Below, one piece after another: positions 42,909 to 54,727 of a stretch of 64,000 nt of DNA; within the stretch, counting starts at the first letter, position 1; the number at the start of each line of letters is the position of its first letter. The stretch is taken from positions 1,054,001 to 1,118,000 of the forward strand of contig CP060758.1 in assembly GCA_023205875.1 (NCBI GenBank), written 5' to 3'. The stretch is from Chloropicon primus. Taxonomy: Eukaryota; Chlorophyta; Chloropicophyceae; Chloropicales; Chloropicaceae. The notes below the pieces were generated by a model. That model saw only the letters and a program-made list of their open reading frames with translations. It ran no database searches and was not told the DNA's origin. The position numbers were made by a program, and so were the translations under genes.

Positions 42909-44068
42909 CTACTCCTTGCAATCGTTGACCCCGTCGGTCCCGATGGCGAACTGAGCGTCCCTCTCCGCCAGGCAGGGCGAGGAGATGATCTTGACCATCC
43001 TGTTCTCCCCCCTCCCCTTCTTGAACCAGAGCCTGGTGGTGGTTCCGTGGGCCATGATGTTGCCCCCGATGGCCTTAATGCTCGGGCCGGCGAACATGCC
43101 CCCCGCCCCGTCCAGGTTTGCGGCCACCACCTGGTTCGTCACCACGATGGCCACCCCGAACTCCTCGGCCAGCCTCTGGAGCTGCCTCAGGAAGCGGCCC
43201 AGGTGGACCTGGCGCACGCTCAGCTCCCCCCTCCCGTTGAACTCGGACCTGTACAGCGAGGTGGCGCTGTCAACGATGATCAGCGCGAAGCGGGCCTCGG
43301 CCATCATGGAGGCGGCGGCCACGAGGAGCTGCGCCTGGTGGTCGGTGTTGTGCGCCCTGGCGTAGGCAACGTTGTCGAGGACGTCGCTCGGGTTGAGGTT
43401 GAACCTCTCCGCAATGGCGTGCAGCCTCTGCGGCCTGAAAGTCCCCTCCGTGTCGATGTACAGGGCCTTTCCCTCTCCCCCTCCCTGCTGGAGGGGCAGC
43501 TGGCAAGTCACGCAGAGGGTGTGGCAGAACTGGGTCTTCCCGCAGCGGTACTCGCCGTAGATCTCGGTGATGCTGCCGGCCTCCAGTCCGCCCTCCAGAA
43601 TCGCGTCCACCTAGAACAAAGAACGAAGGAGGAAGTTAGGGCGACGAAAGAGAGCTAGAGAGCTAGGCAGAGGTGGGGCGGTTCTCGGGACCTCGGGTTT
43701 GTGTCGACGCGCGCACTCACCTCCTTGCACCCCGTGTGTATCATGATCTTCTCCTGCTGGTTCTCCGCTATGACTGTCGCGGTGGTGAACCCCATGGGCA
43801 CGATGGTCCAGGCGACCTGCTGGAGCTTTTCAACCTTGTTCTCGCTGATTCCCTTGATCTGGCAGAGCTCCTTCTTGGAGAGGTGCGCGAGGCACTCCAC
43901 GGTGTGGACTCCCCCCTCAATGAGTTTCTTGATGTCCCCCGCGCTTATCCCTTTGGACGTCAGTGTCTGTATGGGTATCGGTCCCATTGCGAGCTCCTCC
44001 ATCTCTCTCTCCGCCGCCTCCCTCATCTCCTCATTCTCCTCCACCCTCTGCGCCACCGCTGCAGCCAT
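42909..44068 (-). CDS. RAD51: RAD51 recombinase, two exons
   Basis: Exon 1 is 44068-43721, intron 43720-43611 (110 bases, GTGAGT...CTAG), exon 2 43610-42909; 349 residues. N-terminal HhH domain: [40 protein letters not shown]; then the polymerisation/linker region [20 protein letters not shown]. Walker A GEYRCGKT (135-142), [26 protein letters not shown], Walker B ALIIVDS, L2 region [15 protein letters not shown] and [13 protein letters not shown]. The sequence sides with RAD51 over DMC1 (MGFTTAT, QLPxxxGGGEGKA). Forms the strand-exchange filament in homologous recombination. The splice joins between codons at GCKE-VDAI. Confidence 0.9.
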
Positions 44069-44538
44069 ACTTCACCCCTTAATCCTTCCCTTCACCCCCT
44101 CCCCCTCTCTCCCTCTCCCTCTTCCTCTCCCTCTCCCTCGTGGTCTTCGTTGCTGGCGAATGAATGAACGAACCCACGACCGACCGACAAAACAAAATCA
44201 CGCCGTCGCTCACGCCTCGTCCTGGTCCTGGTCTTCGTCCTCGTCGTGGTGGTGGTCGGTGTGTGTGTTGGGTTCTGTCCTGTTCTGTTCTGTTCTGTCC
44301 TGTCGTGTTTTTGTGTGTTTGGTTTAGGCGGCAAAGTTTGTTCTTCGCGTTTGATATTTGAAGTATTACACTTTTTTGTAGTTTGTGTTTACACTCTTCC
44401 TGTCCTGGCGGCGCGGTTTCCTTCCCTGTAGTAATCCCTTGTTGCCCCGCCCTCCAGAAGAAGGCCTCCGGAGGCGAAGCCCCCGCCCCCAAGAGAGAAG
44501 AGAGCGAGAGAGCGAGCGCACCCCGGGCGACCCAACAC

Positions 44539-44582
<44 letters not shown>

Positions 44583-44588
44583 GACAAG
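44069..44588. other. Divergent promoter between RAD51 and eS17
   Basis: 520 bases with CT-rich tracts, TTCTG repeats (about 44278-44300) and an AAC array (44536-44582) ending just before the eS17 start codon. No other gene. Confidence 0.5.
44536..44582. repeat. (AAC)n microsatellite in the eS17 5' UTR
   Basis: About fifteen AAC units ending six bases before the ATG; an unstructured CAA-type leader would favour translation initiation. Confidence 0.85.
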
Positions 44589-45147
44589 ATGGTAAGAACA
44601 GGAACACGAGGAAGACGACGGAGAACACAAGAGTGCATGACGCAACGACTTCACTTCACAACAACAACACAACACAAACGGCCTGCCTTCCTTCCTGCAG
44701 TGAACTGACTTTTTGTTCTTGGTTTTTTTGGTTTTGTGGTAGGGACGCGTGAGGACGAAGACTGTGAAGCGTGCGAGCCGCACGATCATCGAGAAGTACT
44801 ACAACAGGATGACCTTGGACTTCGACATTAACAAGCGTCTTTGCGACGACGTTGCCGTCATTCAGTCCAAGAGACTGAGGAACAAGATTGCGGGGTTCGC
44901 AACCCACCTCATGAAGCGTATCCAGAGAGGACCAGTCAGGGGAATCTCCCTGAAGCTTCAGGAGGAGGAGCGGGAAAGGAGACTCGACTACGTCCCTGAG
45001 GTCTCCGCCATCAACACGGACAAGATCGAGGTCGACAGGGACACCATGGCTATGCTCAAGTCTCTCAACATGGGTAACCTCCCTGGCGTCCAGCTCCAGC
45101 AGAGCGGTGGATCCGGAGGATACAGGGGAAGAAAGAACAACAACTAG
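44589..45147 (+). CDS. RPS17: Ribosomal protein eS17, ATG-only first exon
   Basis: Exon 1 is only the ATG (44589-44591), intron 44592-44742 (151 bases, GTAAGA...GGTAG), exon 2 44743-45147; 135 residues, the normal length. [60 protein letters not shown] and [20 protein letters not shown] are standard eS17. It is a 40S small-subunit protein. The Gly/Arg tail ([14 protein letters not shown]) is typical of algae and plants. Codon use (CGT, GTC, AAG) indicates high expression. An intron right after the start codon is also known in yeast RPS17 genes. Confidence 0.95.
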
Positions 45148-45570
45148 ACGGGGAGGGTCCCCAGGCGGTTTTAGTGAGCCGGCCAGAACGCTCGCTCTTC
45201 TTCTTTTGTGTATATACAAAACAAAAACGTTTTGCCCTCGTCTCCGTGTGGCCAGACACACACACGCACGGGAGAGACTGCCGGTGAGGAGCCGGAGGAA
45301 GGTGAGGGCCTATATTAAGTAAAAAGAGCGGGCGAGAGTCAGGTCTGACTGCCTTTGAGACAAAACCAACCAACCAGTTTAATATCTAGTTATATAGTAT
45401 CCTTTCTTAAGCAAAAGCAAAAAGCAGAACAACAAAACCAAAAATAAAGCCTGTATTTTTTGGCAACGTTTATTTTCGCTCGCTCGCTTGCTTGCGTCGT
45501 GGTCGGTGTGAGCAACAACAAGAACAACACTGGTGATGCGTCGTCGTCGTCGTCGTCGTCGTTTGGGTGG
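45148..45570. other. Convergent 3' intergenic region
   Basis: 423 bases between eS17 and the ATX-like gene, AT-richer than average, with a GTC array (45540-45562) against the ATX-like stop. No gene seen. Confidence 0.45.
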
Positions 45571-48500
45571 TTAGTTCAGGGTCCCCTTGCAGGTCGGGGC
45601 GCCGCACTTGCACTCGATCTTGTTGGCAGCGTCCTCCTCCTGGAGCCTGTAGTCGAAGGTGAGCTCCTGTCCTGGCAGTATGTCGCATCTGGCGAAGAAG
45701 GCCAGGTGGGGCAAACCAGCCTTGGAGTCGTAGGCCGACTTGATGTAGCAAGAGGGGGCGCAAGAGTGGTTCATGAACCTGCCGATCGAACCGACGTCCG
45801 TGCTGTCGATGACCTGCCTCTCGTTTGCGGTGAATAGGTATAGGTCCTTGTTCTCCAGTTTGTACCTCAGCTCCCTCTGGTTCGCAACGCTGGGCCGAAC
45901 GATGTCCCCGCGGTACTCCACCACGGTCTCTCCCTCCTTGATGGCGACCTTGGCGAACAGGCCCCACCCGTGGATCACAGACTTGCCAAAGGTGACCTTG
46001 GCCTTCTCCGCCGCGGAGCACTTCTGGATCTGCTCCAGGAGGGGAACCACATCGAAAACGATCGTGGGGTCCTCGCTCTCGCTCTTGGCCTTCTGCTTCT
46101 TCCTCTTCCTCTTCAACTTCGCTTCCTCGACCTGGCCAGGATTCCTCTTGCGGTAAGCCAAGCTCAGCTTGTTGATCTCTAGGCCCTCCTTGAGCAGCCA
46201 CTGCATCACGGTGTACTTGTCCTCCTTCAACACCTTGGCCCTCACCTTCCTCTTCTTGGGATGCAACAGCCTCGCCCGGTTCTCAAACTCCTCCAGGGTC
46301 ACCAACTCCACGCCCAGATCCTCCGCGGCAGCGTCCTCTGCCACCGGCTCTCTCACCTCCTCCTTCGGTGCGCCGTCGGCCGCGGCCACGGGGCGTGCCG
46401 GAGACCCCAGCTCGGGGTTCTTGGACAACTCCTCCTCCCTGAACTTGGAAACCAGCGAGGCTACCTCCTCCTCGGACGGGGAATCGCACGACAGAAGATT
46501 GACAGTGTCGTCGTGGTATTCCGCAACAAATTCGATCAATTCCGTCACCTTTGTTCGGATAACCGTGTGAAGCTCATCTTCCGGCATCAAAGTGACGGAA
46601 TCAGACAACGAGACGGGGTCGTTGGCGGGTTTCGGGCTCCCTTCCCCGCCTTGCAGCTTTGGCATGGCCGAGGCAGGTGTCCCGGCGGCTTTCCTCGGCA
46701 CCTCGACTCGTCTCGTGTGCACATGAAAAATCCCGCGCATGCCATTGCACACGATGTAGATCGCGTCCGGAATTTTGCCAATCCTTGGCTTCCTGTAATC
46801 CCCTTCCTTGGCGAGCCACTGGACCTTCTCCACAACCATTCTGGGCTCGAACCACTCGAAGCTCCCGTCGTCGTAAATGATCCTGAGCCTGCCATCCAGG
46901 AAGTTGAAATCGTCCACGACACCATAGTAGAAAGAGTCGTCCTCCCACTCCACGGACACACGCCATCCCACGCAAAACAGTCCGAGGCAAAGGGGGTGGA
47001 ACAGAGATCCCTCCTGCCTGAACAGAAGCTCAAAGGGAGGCCGCCTTTTCCTCTTGGCCGTCAGCTGAGGCTGAAACAAGTCCTTCCACTTGATCACCTC
47101 GTCCCCGAATTTGATGGACCGCATCAGGGTAACCGGGGCGGCAGTTGGCAGGGCCGAGACTTTCAGATACGCCGGCGGCGGCTTCAAGACCGCCACATGC
47201 AACACGGACTTGTCCAAATCAAAGCCCTCCACAGTGCAAGTCAGGGTTTTGCTGCCAGGAAGAGAGTGACTGAGCTTGAGCTCGGCGCCAACAACGCCCT
47301 TGCCAGGGAACATGCCGAGAAACGCTTTGAATTCCATCATCTGGATCAAGCGGTTGACAACCCAAGGCACAACCTCCTCTGCCGTGGTCGGCTCCACGGG
47401 TCGCTGAGCAGCTTTCTTCGCCTCTTCTTCCTCTTCGACGCCCTTGGCCACCGCTTCCACGACTGCATCGACGAAAGACTTCACGGCCGCGTCAACCTCG
47501 GCATCTTCTGCGGCTACATTGTCCTTCTGATCGCCGCCGCTCTCCTTGTTCATGGCGTTGGCATCGTCCTCGGGTCCTTGCACGGCCACGGGGTGCTTCT
47601 GCAGCCACTGCTCTGCGGTCCATGCCTTGAAGCTCGGAATTTTCTTTTCCTTGCTGGGAAACTTGACCCTGTAGGCAAGACCACGCACGAAGGCTTGCTT
47701 GCCGGTACGAGGCCTTCGCTCTGCCCTCTGGTTGTTCATTGTGGGCCTGACGTCAATCGGAATGTTCTTCCTGGACCGGCTGAATCTGCTCGACTCGAAA
47801 CCATTTTCAAGCAGCCAGATCCCCACCGTTTGCTGCGTCTGGTCGACCTCCTTGCTCATGTGGATGCTCTTCTTCCACTCGCTAGGCTCCCAACCATGAC
47901 CTGCCAGTTCCACAAACATTTCTGGAGTCAAGTAAAGGCCGAGGAAGCTCACTTCTTTGGAAGACGTGCAAAGGTGACCAGTCAAGCCATTGCACTCGAC
48001 AGGAACGATCGTTGGCTGCTTGATCCGCTCCTCGCTCCACTCAAATTTCTCTTTGCCGAAATCAAGCCACTCCTTCATTCCATCGTCGTACCAGACGTGA
48101 ACTTTGCCATCAAACGGGTTGTAGGCCCCGACTTGGCCATAGTAGAACTGCTTGTCATCCTCCCACCAGATACCAACCCTCTTGCCTACGCAGTGCCCCA
48201 AGTCCTTCCGCGGCGGCGCCTCCTCGTCCATGCCGGGCAAAGTTGCGGGGCCAGAAGAAGACGACTCTGAAAGATTCATCTCCCACCTTATCTTCTGATC
48301 CGTCAACTTCAGCCACTCCAGGTACCCCGTCTGATACTCGATCCTGTGAACATCGTGCTCCCTACTATACGCCACAACTTTAGCAGAGTGCCACTTGTCT
48401 TCCTCGGACCAAAAAATCGAAAATTTCTGCCCAACCACGGCCATTCCCAGCTGCCTGCGAAGGGTCTGCTTGTCATCGACCAAGGCAGCCTCGCTCTCCC

Positions 48501-51500
48501 CGGGTGGCTTCTTTTCTATGTCCCCAGAAGCAATTCCAGTGTCTTGGCCCACGACCTGCTGCAGTATGCCTGCCAAGACTTCTTGGATAGCTCTCTCGTC
48601 GCCGTCCTCTTGCGAGGGCTCGGGCGACTTCTCTGACAAGTCAGTCTCCGTGCCTTGGGTCGCACCACCTTCATCGGGGCCACACTCTGTCGGCTCCACA
48701 ACTGACGGGTCTTTCACTGATTGAGCCACATCGTCGTGTGCACTAACCTGCTGGACTATTTCCTCGACTATCTCAGTCACGGCATTTTCGACCTCGTGAT
48801 GCTCCATGCGTGCTCTCCATTGCTCGTACTGTTCCCTTCGCCTCGTGTTCATCAAAAGTCTGAAGAGCTGCTCTTTTTCCAACTTGAATTGACCAAGCCA
48901 GTCACTCATGGGTAGTGCAGGATCCCCAGCCTCGTTGCAAGCCCACAAAGACGTCTTCCACTTCTTCGCATGGGATTTCCCCCCCACCTTCTCGAAGATG
49001 GATGGCGGAAGAGTTTTGCCATCGTACAACACGTTCTGAGTACGAACGTTCATAACGCCAAAGGCTTTGCCGCAGCAGACTTTGATCTCCTCTGGGCAAC
49101 CTTCTGGAAGGGGAAGCAGCTCAACTGGTTTTGTCACCCACGATTTTCTTGCTCTGCCATTGGACTTGGGCAGCTTAGCTTTGGTCTCTTTGGGAGGAAG
49201 CGCAACCTCCACGACGGGCAGCGGCTCTGGTATCCAGAATCCCTTGGTGCTGCTGATGCCTCGGCCGCTTCCCTTGGCCTCCCTCTCCCAACCAAGAGAG
49301 CGATCCAAGGGTTCCAATCTCGAGCACCCGCTTGGGCATTTGATGTCAAGGGGCGGCAGGTCAATGTGAAAGACGTACTGCGAGGGATCCGTCAAGCACT
49401 TCTTCCCTTCTATCTCAACTTCACTTGTCGCAGGGAGCAATCCCTTGCCCGGTTTTATCTCTTTGCTGTGTCTCGCGCAGTAGGCCCGGCATTCAATCGT
49501 CCCATTCTCTGTCTCGATGGTCTCCATCTCAAAGCCTTTCATCCTCGCGCAGAGTGGATGGAAAGCGACGTAGCAGCTGTCGCACTGGATGATTACACCC
49601 TGCTCGACTTTACAAATCGAACATTTCTTCGTCCACCGGTCTTTGTGGATGTGCTGGACTCTAGCGATGGGTTCTACTCGCTCCTGGTCAAGGACGGTTA
49701 GCTCTGGGATCCACTGGCAGCAGGCAACATGGCACCAGTGACCCTTAATGGTCGTTGGCTTTAGGGCCCCTCCCTCCACTGGGCAAACGCAGCACTGCGG
49801 CGCCTTTTCCCCCTTTTTCTGGTTCTCGCATGCTCTGCACAGCCAGACATCATCAAGAGCAGGACGCTTCATGACCCCATAACAGAATTGGTGTACAGTG
49901 ACCCCACAAGCCGTACAAGTGATGAACTGGTTGAAATCATAGTCGTAGTCAAGGTTGCAGACTGAGCAGTGGTCTTTCGCCCACCTCGCCCTCACAGGAG
50001 TGAATGACTTGAGGTTCACGGCATTCCATGGCCCCTTGGCCCTTCTCGGCGCAGATGAATCGATCCCACTTTGAGTTTTTGAAGGGGCGAGCTTCTCTGC
50101 TGCCGGCTTCTTCTTCTTCTTCTCAGAGCCCGCCGAGGCTTTGGCGAGGTATTCGCCTTGGAGATGCGCTCCAAGCTCCGTCCAGGCATTCTTCACAGCT
50201 TCCTCCTCCTCGTTGACGGACCGTATCGAGAAGCCCTTTTTCTTTCTGGCTTGCACCAAATAGTCCACAGCAAAAAGACGCTTTGCCTCCATTTGCAACT
50301 TGGTGCCCTGGTTGAGGAAGGTCACGCCCTTTGAGAACTTGGAAGCCTTGCGGTGCTTGGTGAATATCTCTCGACAAATGACGCACTTGTACGGGACCTC
50401 GCTGTTCGGGTTCTTGGCCTGCATTGCGATCACGTTCGCCGCCTCAGGATCGCACCTCCCGTGAATCCAACTGTTGCAAGAGTCGCAGCACGCCATGTCC
50501 TTCTCAGTCGGCAAGTACAAGTCCTCACAAACTTTGCAAAAATCTCCATTCTCATAGCAATTCTTGCACGATCTGCAGAGGTTCGTCCAGCGGCGCGCCT
50601 CGTGAGAAACCCCACCCTTCAGCACGCAGTTACAGCTCTTGCATCTGGGAGTTCCATCGTCAACCACGACTTTCTCGGCTCCGGGCTCTGCCTGATCAGG
50701 AGGGGGCACATCAACCTCCTCAACGCCCTGGCAATCCTCTCCCCTCTGAATCCTTTCCGCGATATCAATGGCCTTGAAGTAGTTGCAAGATTTGTGGGAC
50801 TTTGTGATCCTTTGGGTTCTGAAATTTTCCACGTATTCCTTGAAAGGCAAAATGTCGCCCTTTCCAATCCAGCCGTAGTCCGCTCCCCTCTGCTCCTTAG
50901 AGCTCGGGCCAAGATAAATGACGCTGAGCGTCTTTACTTTCCTCAGCCTCTTCACAGCATCTGGGAGCTGATTGAGATCGACGATCTGGGCCGGCCAGAA
51001 AGGGCATCCTCTGCTCTTGGCCCACACGATGTCATTCACTTCGAAATGCTCGAGGGGCACCACAGGTAGTTTCTCCTCCACCTTTGCGACTTGGACCGGA
51101 GGTTCCTCCCTTTTGGCTTTCTTTGGTTTGCTTCCATTCGTAGGGTAGCCAAAGTCTTCGATGACCTTTGGTTTCGGGACCCTGAGGCCGGCGGCTATCC
51201 TCTTCTTCATGGCTGCAGACAATTCCTCCTCCTTGGCCTTAGCCTTTGCCGCCTTTTCCTCCGCAGTCTCCTCTGGTTTTTTCCTTTTCACCGTTTTGCC
51301 CACTTTGGCTTGGGCACTGGCATCGCCCGCCTTCCCCTTCTTTAGCTTACCGTCCTTGTAGACGTAACCCAAAGCACTGCAAGCCTGCTGGATGGCCATC
51401 TCCCTTTGTGTCACCAACTTCGGATTCCTTTGCTTCTTCTTTAATGCCTTGGTGGTGGTGGTGCTTTTGTCCAACGACGCGTGTTCCTCGAAGTGATCGA

Positions 51501-53132
51501 GAAACGGCACAACTTGGGAGGAATCGACGACGCCTCGATCCCTGACATCCTTTCCGAAGAAAAGGATAGAGACCCTCTTATTCTTGCTGCTTTGGCCACC
51601 GTTCATGGCCTCGTCAGGATCCACCAGCTTCTCGCAGGGCCACCAAGGATACCCCTTCATTCTGGCCCAAACAATGTCCTCGGGCCTCGCCCTGACAAGC
51701 TGCTGCATCTTCCTCTGAGCCTTGGCAACTTCTTTCCGCGGAGACTTGACCTTCTTTTTTGGCATGGACTCGGGGTCAACGACTCGGTACTTTGTGTCCC
51801 CGGCATCCAAGTCCACGTACTCGATCAGCAGGTCCTCCTCATACTGAACGCAGTGCTTGAACTTCTTGCTCTTGCCTTCCTGCTTGTGAGCAATTACGGT
51901 CGCGGAGCAAAACTTTTTGAGGTCGTCAAACCAGATCTCAACCCTCGTGCGAACGGGGTGAAATGTCCGGCTCTTCTTCTTCATCCTCTTCTTCTCCTTG
52001 TCCTTGCCTCCCTCCTCCTTGGCTTGCTTCACTGCACTCGCCGCGGCAACCTTTCTCTTCTTCGGCGCCCCCTTCACCTCAACCAGCCGGTATACCGTGC
52101 CCCCGTCATGCAGATCGACGGGCTCTTCGTCCCCATCGTCGTACCTGATGTGGTGAAGCTCCCCCTTCCCCTTCTTCTTCTTCGTCACCATGACGACGGT
52201 TCCGGGATAGTACTGAGGGGGGTTATCGAACAAAACCTCGAGCCTCGTTCCCACGGGCAAAGATCCAGGCTCTGCTGCCCCCTGCGCATCCTGGTCCGTC
52301 GCCTTGGTCTTCCGCTTTCCCCCGGTCCGGTTCCTCTTCTGATCTCCGCTCTCCACTTTGCTCTTTCTTCCCCTCTTCTTGCCCGTCTTCAGCGGTCCCG
52401 TCTCCGTGTCGTCGCTGCCCTCCGGGAGCAGGCGGTACATCGTTTCCCTGGAGCGAGGGTCGAGGTCATCCTCGTCCCCATCGTCGTACCTGACGTGGTA
52501 CAGCTGCCTGCCCCGGGCCTCGACCTTGGCCTCAATAGTCCCCGGGTACCAGCCGCCTGGCAGGGAGCCACCGGCCTCGAAGTGCACCTCCACCCTCCGT
52601 CCCACCAGGTCCGCCTCCTCCACCACCCGGAACGTCGTGGCATCGGCGTGCAGGTCCTCCTCCCCCACCTCGCCGTCGTCGTACCTGATGCTGTAGATTC
52701 CCGTCTCCCAATCGAACGCGGTGACCACGCCACCAAAGTACTGCTTCGGGTTGTCCCACAGGATCTCAACCCGGGTCTCCACAGGAACGAGATCCGAGGA
52801 GCCGGCAGAACCCCCTGCGGCAGCGTGTTCAAGGGGCGCCGGAACCGCCGCCTCGGCCACCTCACCCACGACCTCGTCGAGCAGCTGGACAATCTCCCCG
52901 TTCCCTCTACCGCCGTCCTCTGTCGTCGACGGGACGGCCGACGGGACCTCCACCACTCTCACACGGCTGTGCTTCGCTACCCCCCCCTCGCTCCCGCTCG
53001 TGCTCGCGTTCTGGTTGGTGTCCTCCCTCCGCTCGTCCTCGCGTCCGTTCGAAGGAACTTCCGCTTCGTTCTCCTCCTCCTTCTCCCCTCTTCCACCTTC
53101 GCGTTCGCGTTCGCCCACAACAAAGCAACCGT

Positions 53133-53163
<31 letters not shown>

Positions 53164-53328
53164 CTTCTTCTTCTTCTTCGTGTTCGTGTTCGTGTTCGTT
53201 TGTTGTTGCTTGGCGATCATCTTCCTTTGTTTTTGTTTTTGTTTTTGTTGTTGCTCCTCTCCTCCAGGTGGAGGTTGTGGTGGTGTTCCCCTCCCCCCTC
53301 CCCCTTCCTCCGTCCCCGTGTCCACCAT
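45571..53328 (-). CDS. Trithorax/ATX-like histone lysine methyltransferase with many Tudor-like modules
   Basis: 2585 residues in one 7.76-kb exon from ATG 53328. Order: low-complexity N-terminus (Asn/Lys/Gln runs); four Tudor-like repeats (~190-525; for example VEILWDNPKQYFGGVVTAFD, RYDDGDE); PWWP 1 (~560, MKGYPWWP); PWWP 2 (~777, SRGCPFWP); a Cys-rich CxxC/PHD-like cluster (~897-1000); PHD (~1120, CSVCNLDYDYDFNQFITCTA) plus extended PHD (to ~1283); three more Tudor-like modules (~1637, ~1713, ~2115; IWWEDDKQFYYGQV, VEWEDDSFYYGVVDDF); SET with post-SET (~2466-2585: IHGWGLFAKVAI, FMNHSCAPSCY, ELTFDYR, CKCGAPTC). Expected H3K4 methyltransferase. PHD-ePHD-SET order fits plant ATX1/2; the number of Tudor-like modules is unusual. 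Confidence 0.88.
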
Positions 53329-53404
53329 CCCTCCTCTCCTCTCCGGCACTGTCCTCGCCGTCCCTTCACTGACTCGCTCTCCCGCCAAGGCGAAGAGCTA
53401 AAAA
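53329..53404. promoter_or_regulatory. 76-base divergent promoter, ATX-like and DPH7
   Basis: The two start codons are only 76 bases apart. The gap holds CCCGCCAAGGCG, an E2F-like core on one strand, and a short A run. Transcription starts may lie inside the opposing coding sequence. Confidence 0.45.
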
Positions 53405-54727
53405 ATGGCGGGAGACGACGCCGCGGAGGAGGGGAAGGAGGGGGAGGGGAAGGCCTGGACCAGGGACAAGATCCAGACAAGGCTCAATGCGAGTGTGCTG
53501 GCGGTCGCCAGGAGGGACGGAGGCGGAGGGGAACAACAACAACAACAACAACAAGACTTGTGGGGGAACGTGGTGGCCGTCGGCTTGTACCAGCTCAGGA
53601 GCGAGGAGGGGGAGGCGGGTGGAGATGGGGAGACGAAGAAGCAATTCAGGACGGGGGGGCTGCAGCTCTTCAGGTGGGGAACTGGGAACGAGGATCGGGG
53701 CCGTCCCGAGTCCGAGGCTCCCGGAAACCCGCAGCAGGTTCATCCTCACCCTGGGGGGAGGAGGTTCACCCCCATCGGCTTGGGCTCCCCCGGGGGAGTC
53801 GAGGTGATCGACACGAGGAGCGGGATTTTCGAGATCAAGTGGTTCCGCCGGGAGAGCCCGGCCGCGCGCTCCGTGGCCCTGGCGAAGGCGGGCGGCCACG
53901 TCTCCGTCCACCGGGTCGTGTTGGAGAGGACGGAGGGAGGCGTCGTGGTCGGGGGGGAGGAGGAGGTCGCCTCCTGCTCGCTCACGGACGACAGGGACGG
54001 GGTGTTCTGCCTCTGCGTGGACGTTGGCGGCGCTCAGGGGCCGGGGGACGCTCCAGGGTCGGCCTCCCTGGCCGCGTCCACGTCGGACGGCCTCCTGCAC
54101 CTGCTGGCGTGCGACGGGCCGAGCATCCGGCCGGTGTGCCAGTGGGAGGCCCACGCCCTCGAGCCCTGGGCCGTGTGCTTCGACAAGCGCGACCCGAACC
54201 TGATCTTTTCGGGGGCGGACGACTCCGTCCTGCAGTGCTGGGACGCGAGGGCCGCCGGCCCGGCGTCCGACCCCCTCAAGGTGTTCGCCAGGAGGGGTGT
54301 CCACGAGGCCGGGGTGTGCTGCATCAGGACGCACGAGGCCGGGGGGGACCACTTCCTGACCAGCAGCTACGACGAGAGGATCCGGCTGTGGGACCGGAGG
54401 AACTTGGCGAGGCCCGTGGTGGCCCAGGAGGTCGAGACGGGGGGCGGGGTGTGGAGGATGGACTGGTGCCCGAGCGACCCGTCCCTGCTCCTGGGGGCCT
54501 GCATGCACGGGGGGTGCAAGGCCCTGGAGGTCGACCTCGCGGGGGGTCGCCTGTCCCCGTTGGCCGAGTACACCGCGCACGAGTCCATCGCCTACGGGGT
54601 GGGCTTCCTGGGCGAGACCACGGCGAGGGGGGGGGCGACGAGGGTGGAGGTTGCCTCCTGCAGCTTTTACGACAACCAGCTCCACGGCTGGGAGTTCGAG
54701 GTGCCGTCTTCTTCTGACTTGGCTTGA
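53405..54727 (+). CDS. DPH7: Diphthine methyltransferase (WD40)
   Basis: 440 residues from ATG 53405. N-terminal 110 residues are variable with a Gln run (QQQQQQQ). WD repeats follow: WEAHALEPWAVCFDKRDPNL, IFSGADDSVLQCWDARAAG, FLTSSYDERIRLWDRRNLAR, GGGVWRMDWCPSDPSLLLGA, ACMHGGCKALEVDLAGG, HESIAYGVGFLG and VASCSFYDNQLHGWEFE. The SYDERIRLWD, ACMHGG and SCSFYDNQLHGWE elements are characteristic of DPH7/WDR85. It removes the methyl ester from diphthine during diphthamide synthesis on elongation factor 2. No intron. Confidence 0.9.
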   Translation: MAGDDAAEEGKEGEGKAWTRDKIQTRLNASVLAVARRDGGGGEQQQQQQQDLWGNVVAVGLYQLRSEEGEAGGDGETKKQFRTGGLQLFRWGTGNEDRGRPESEAPGNPQQVHPHPGGRRFTPIGLGSPGGVEVIDTRSGIFEIKWFRRESPAARSVALAKAGGHVSVHRVVLERTEGGVVVGGEEEVASCSLTDDRDGVFCLCVDVGGAQGPGDAPGSASLAASTSDGLLHLLACDGPSIRPVCQWEAHALEPWAVCFDKRDPNLIFSGADDSVLQCWDARAAGPASDPLKVFARRGVHEAGVCCIRTHEAGGDHFLTSSYDERIRLWDRRNLARPVVAQEVETGGGVWRMDWCPSDPSLLLGACMHGGCKALEVDLAGGRLSPLAEYTAHESIAYGVGFLGETTARGGATRVEVASCSFYDNQLHGWEFEVPSSSDLA

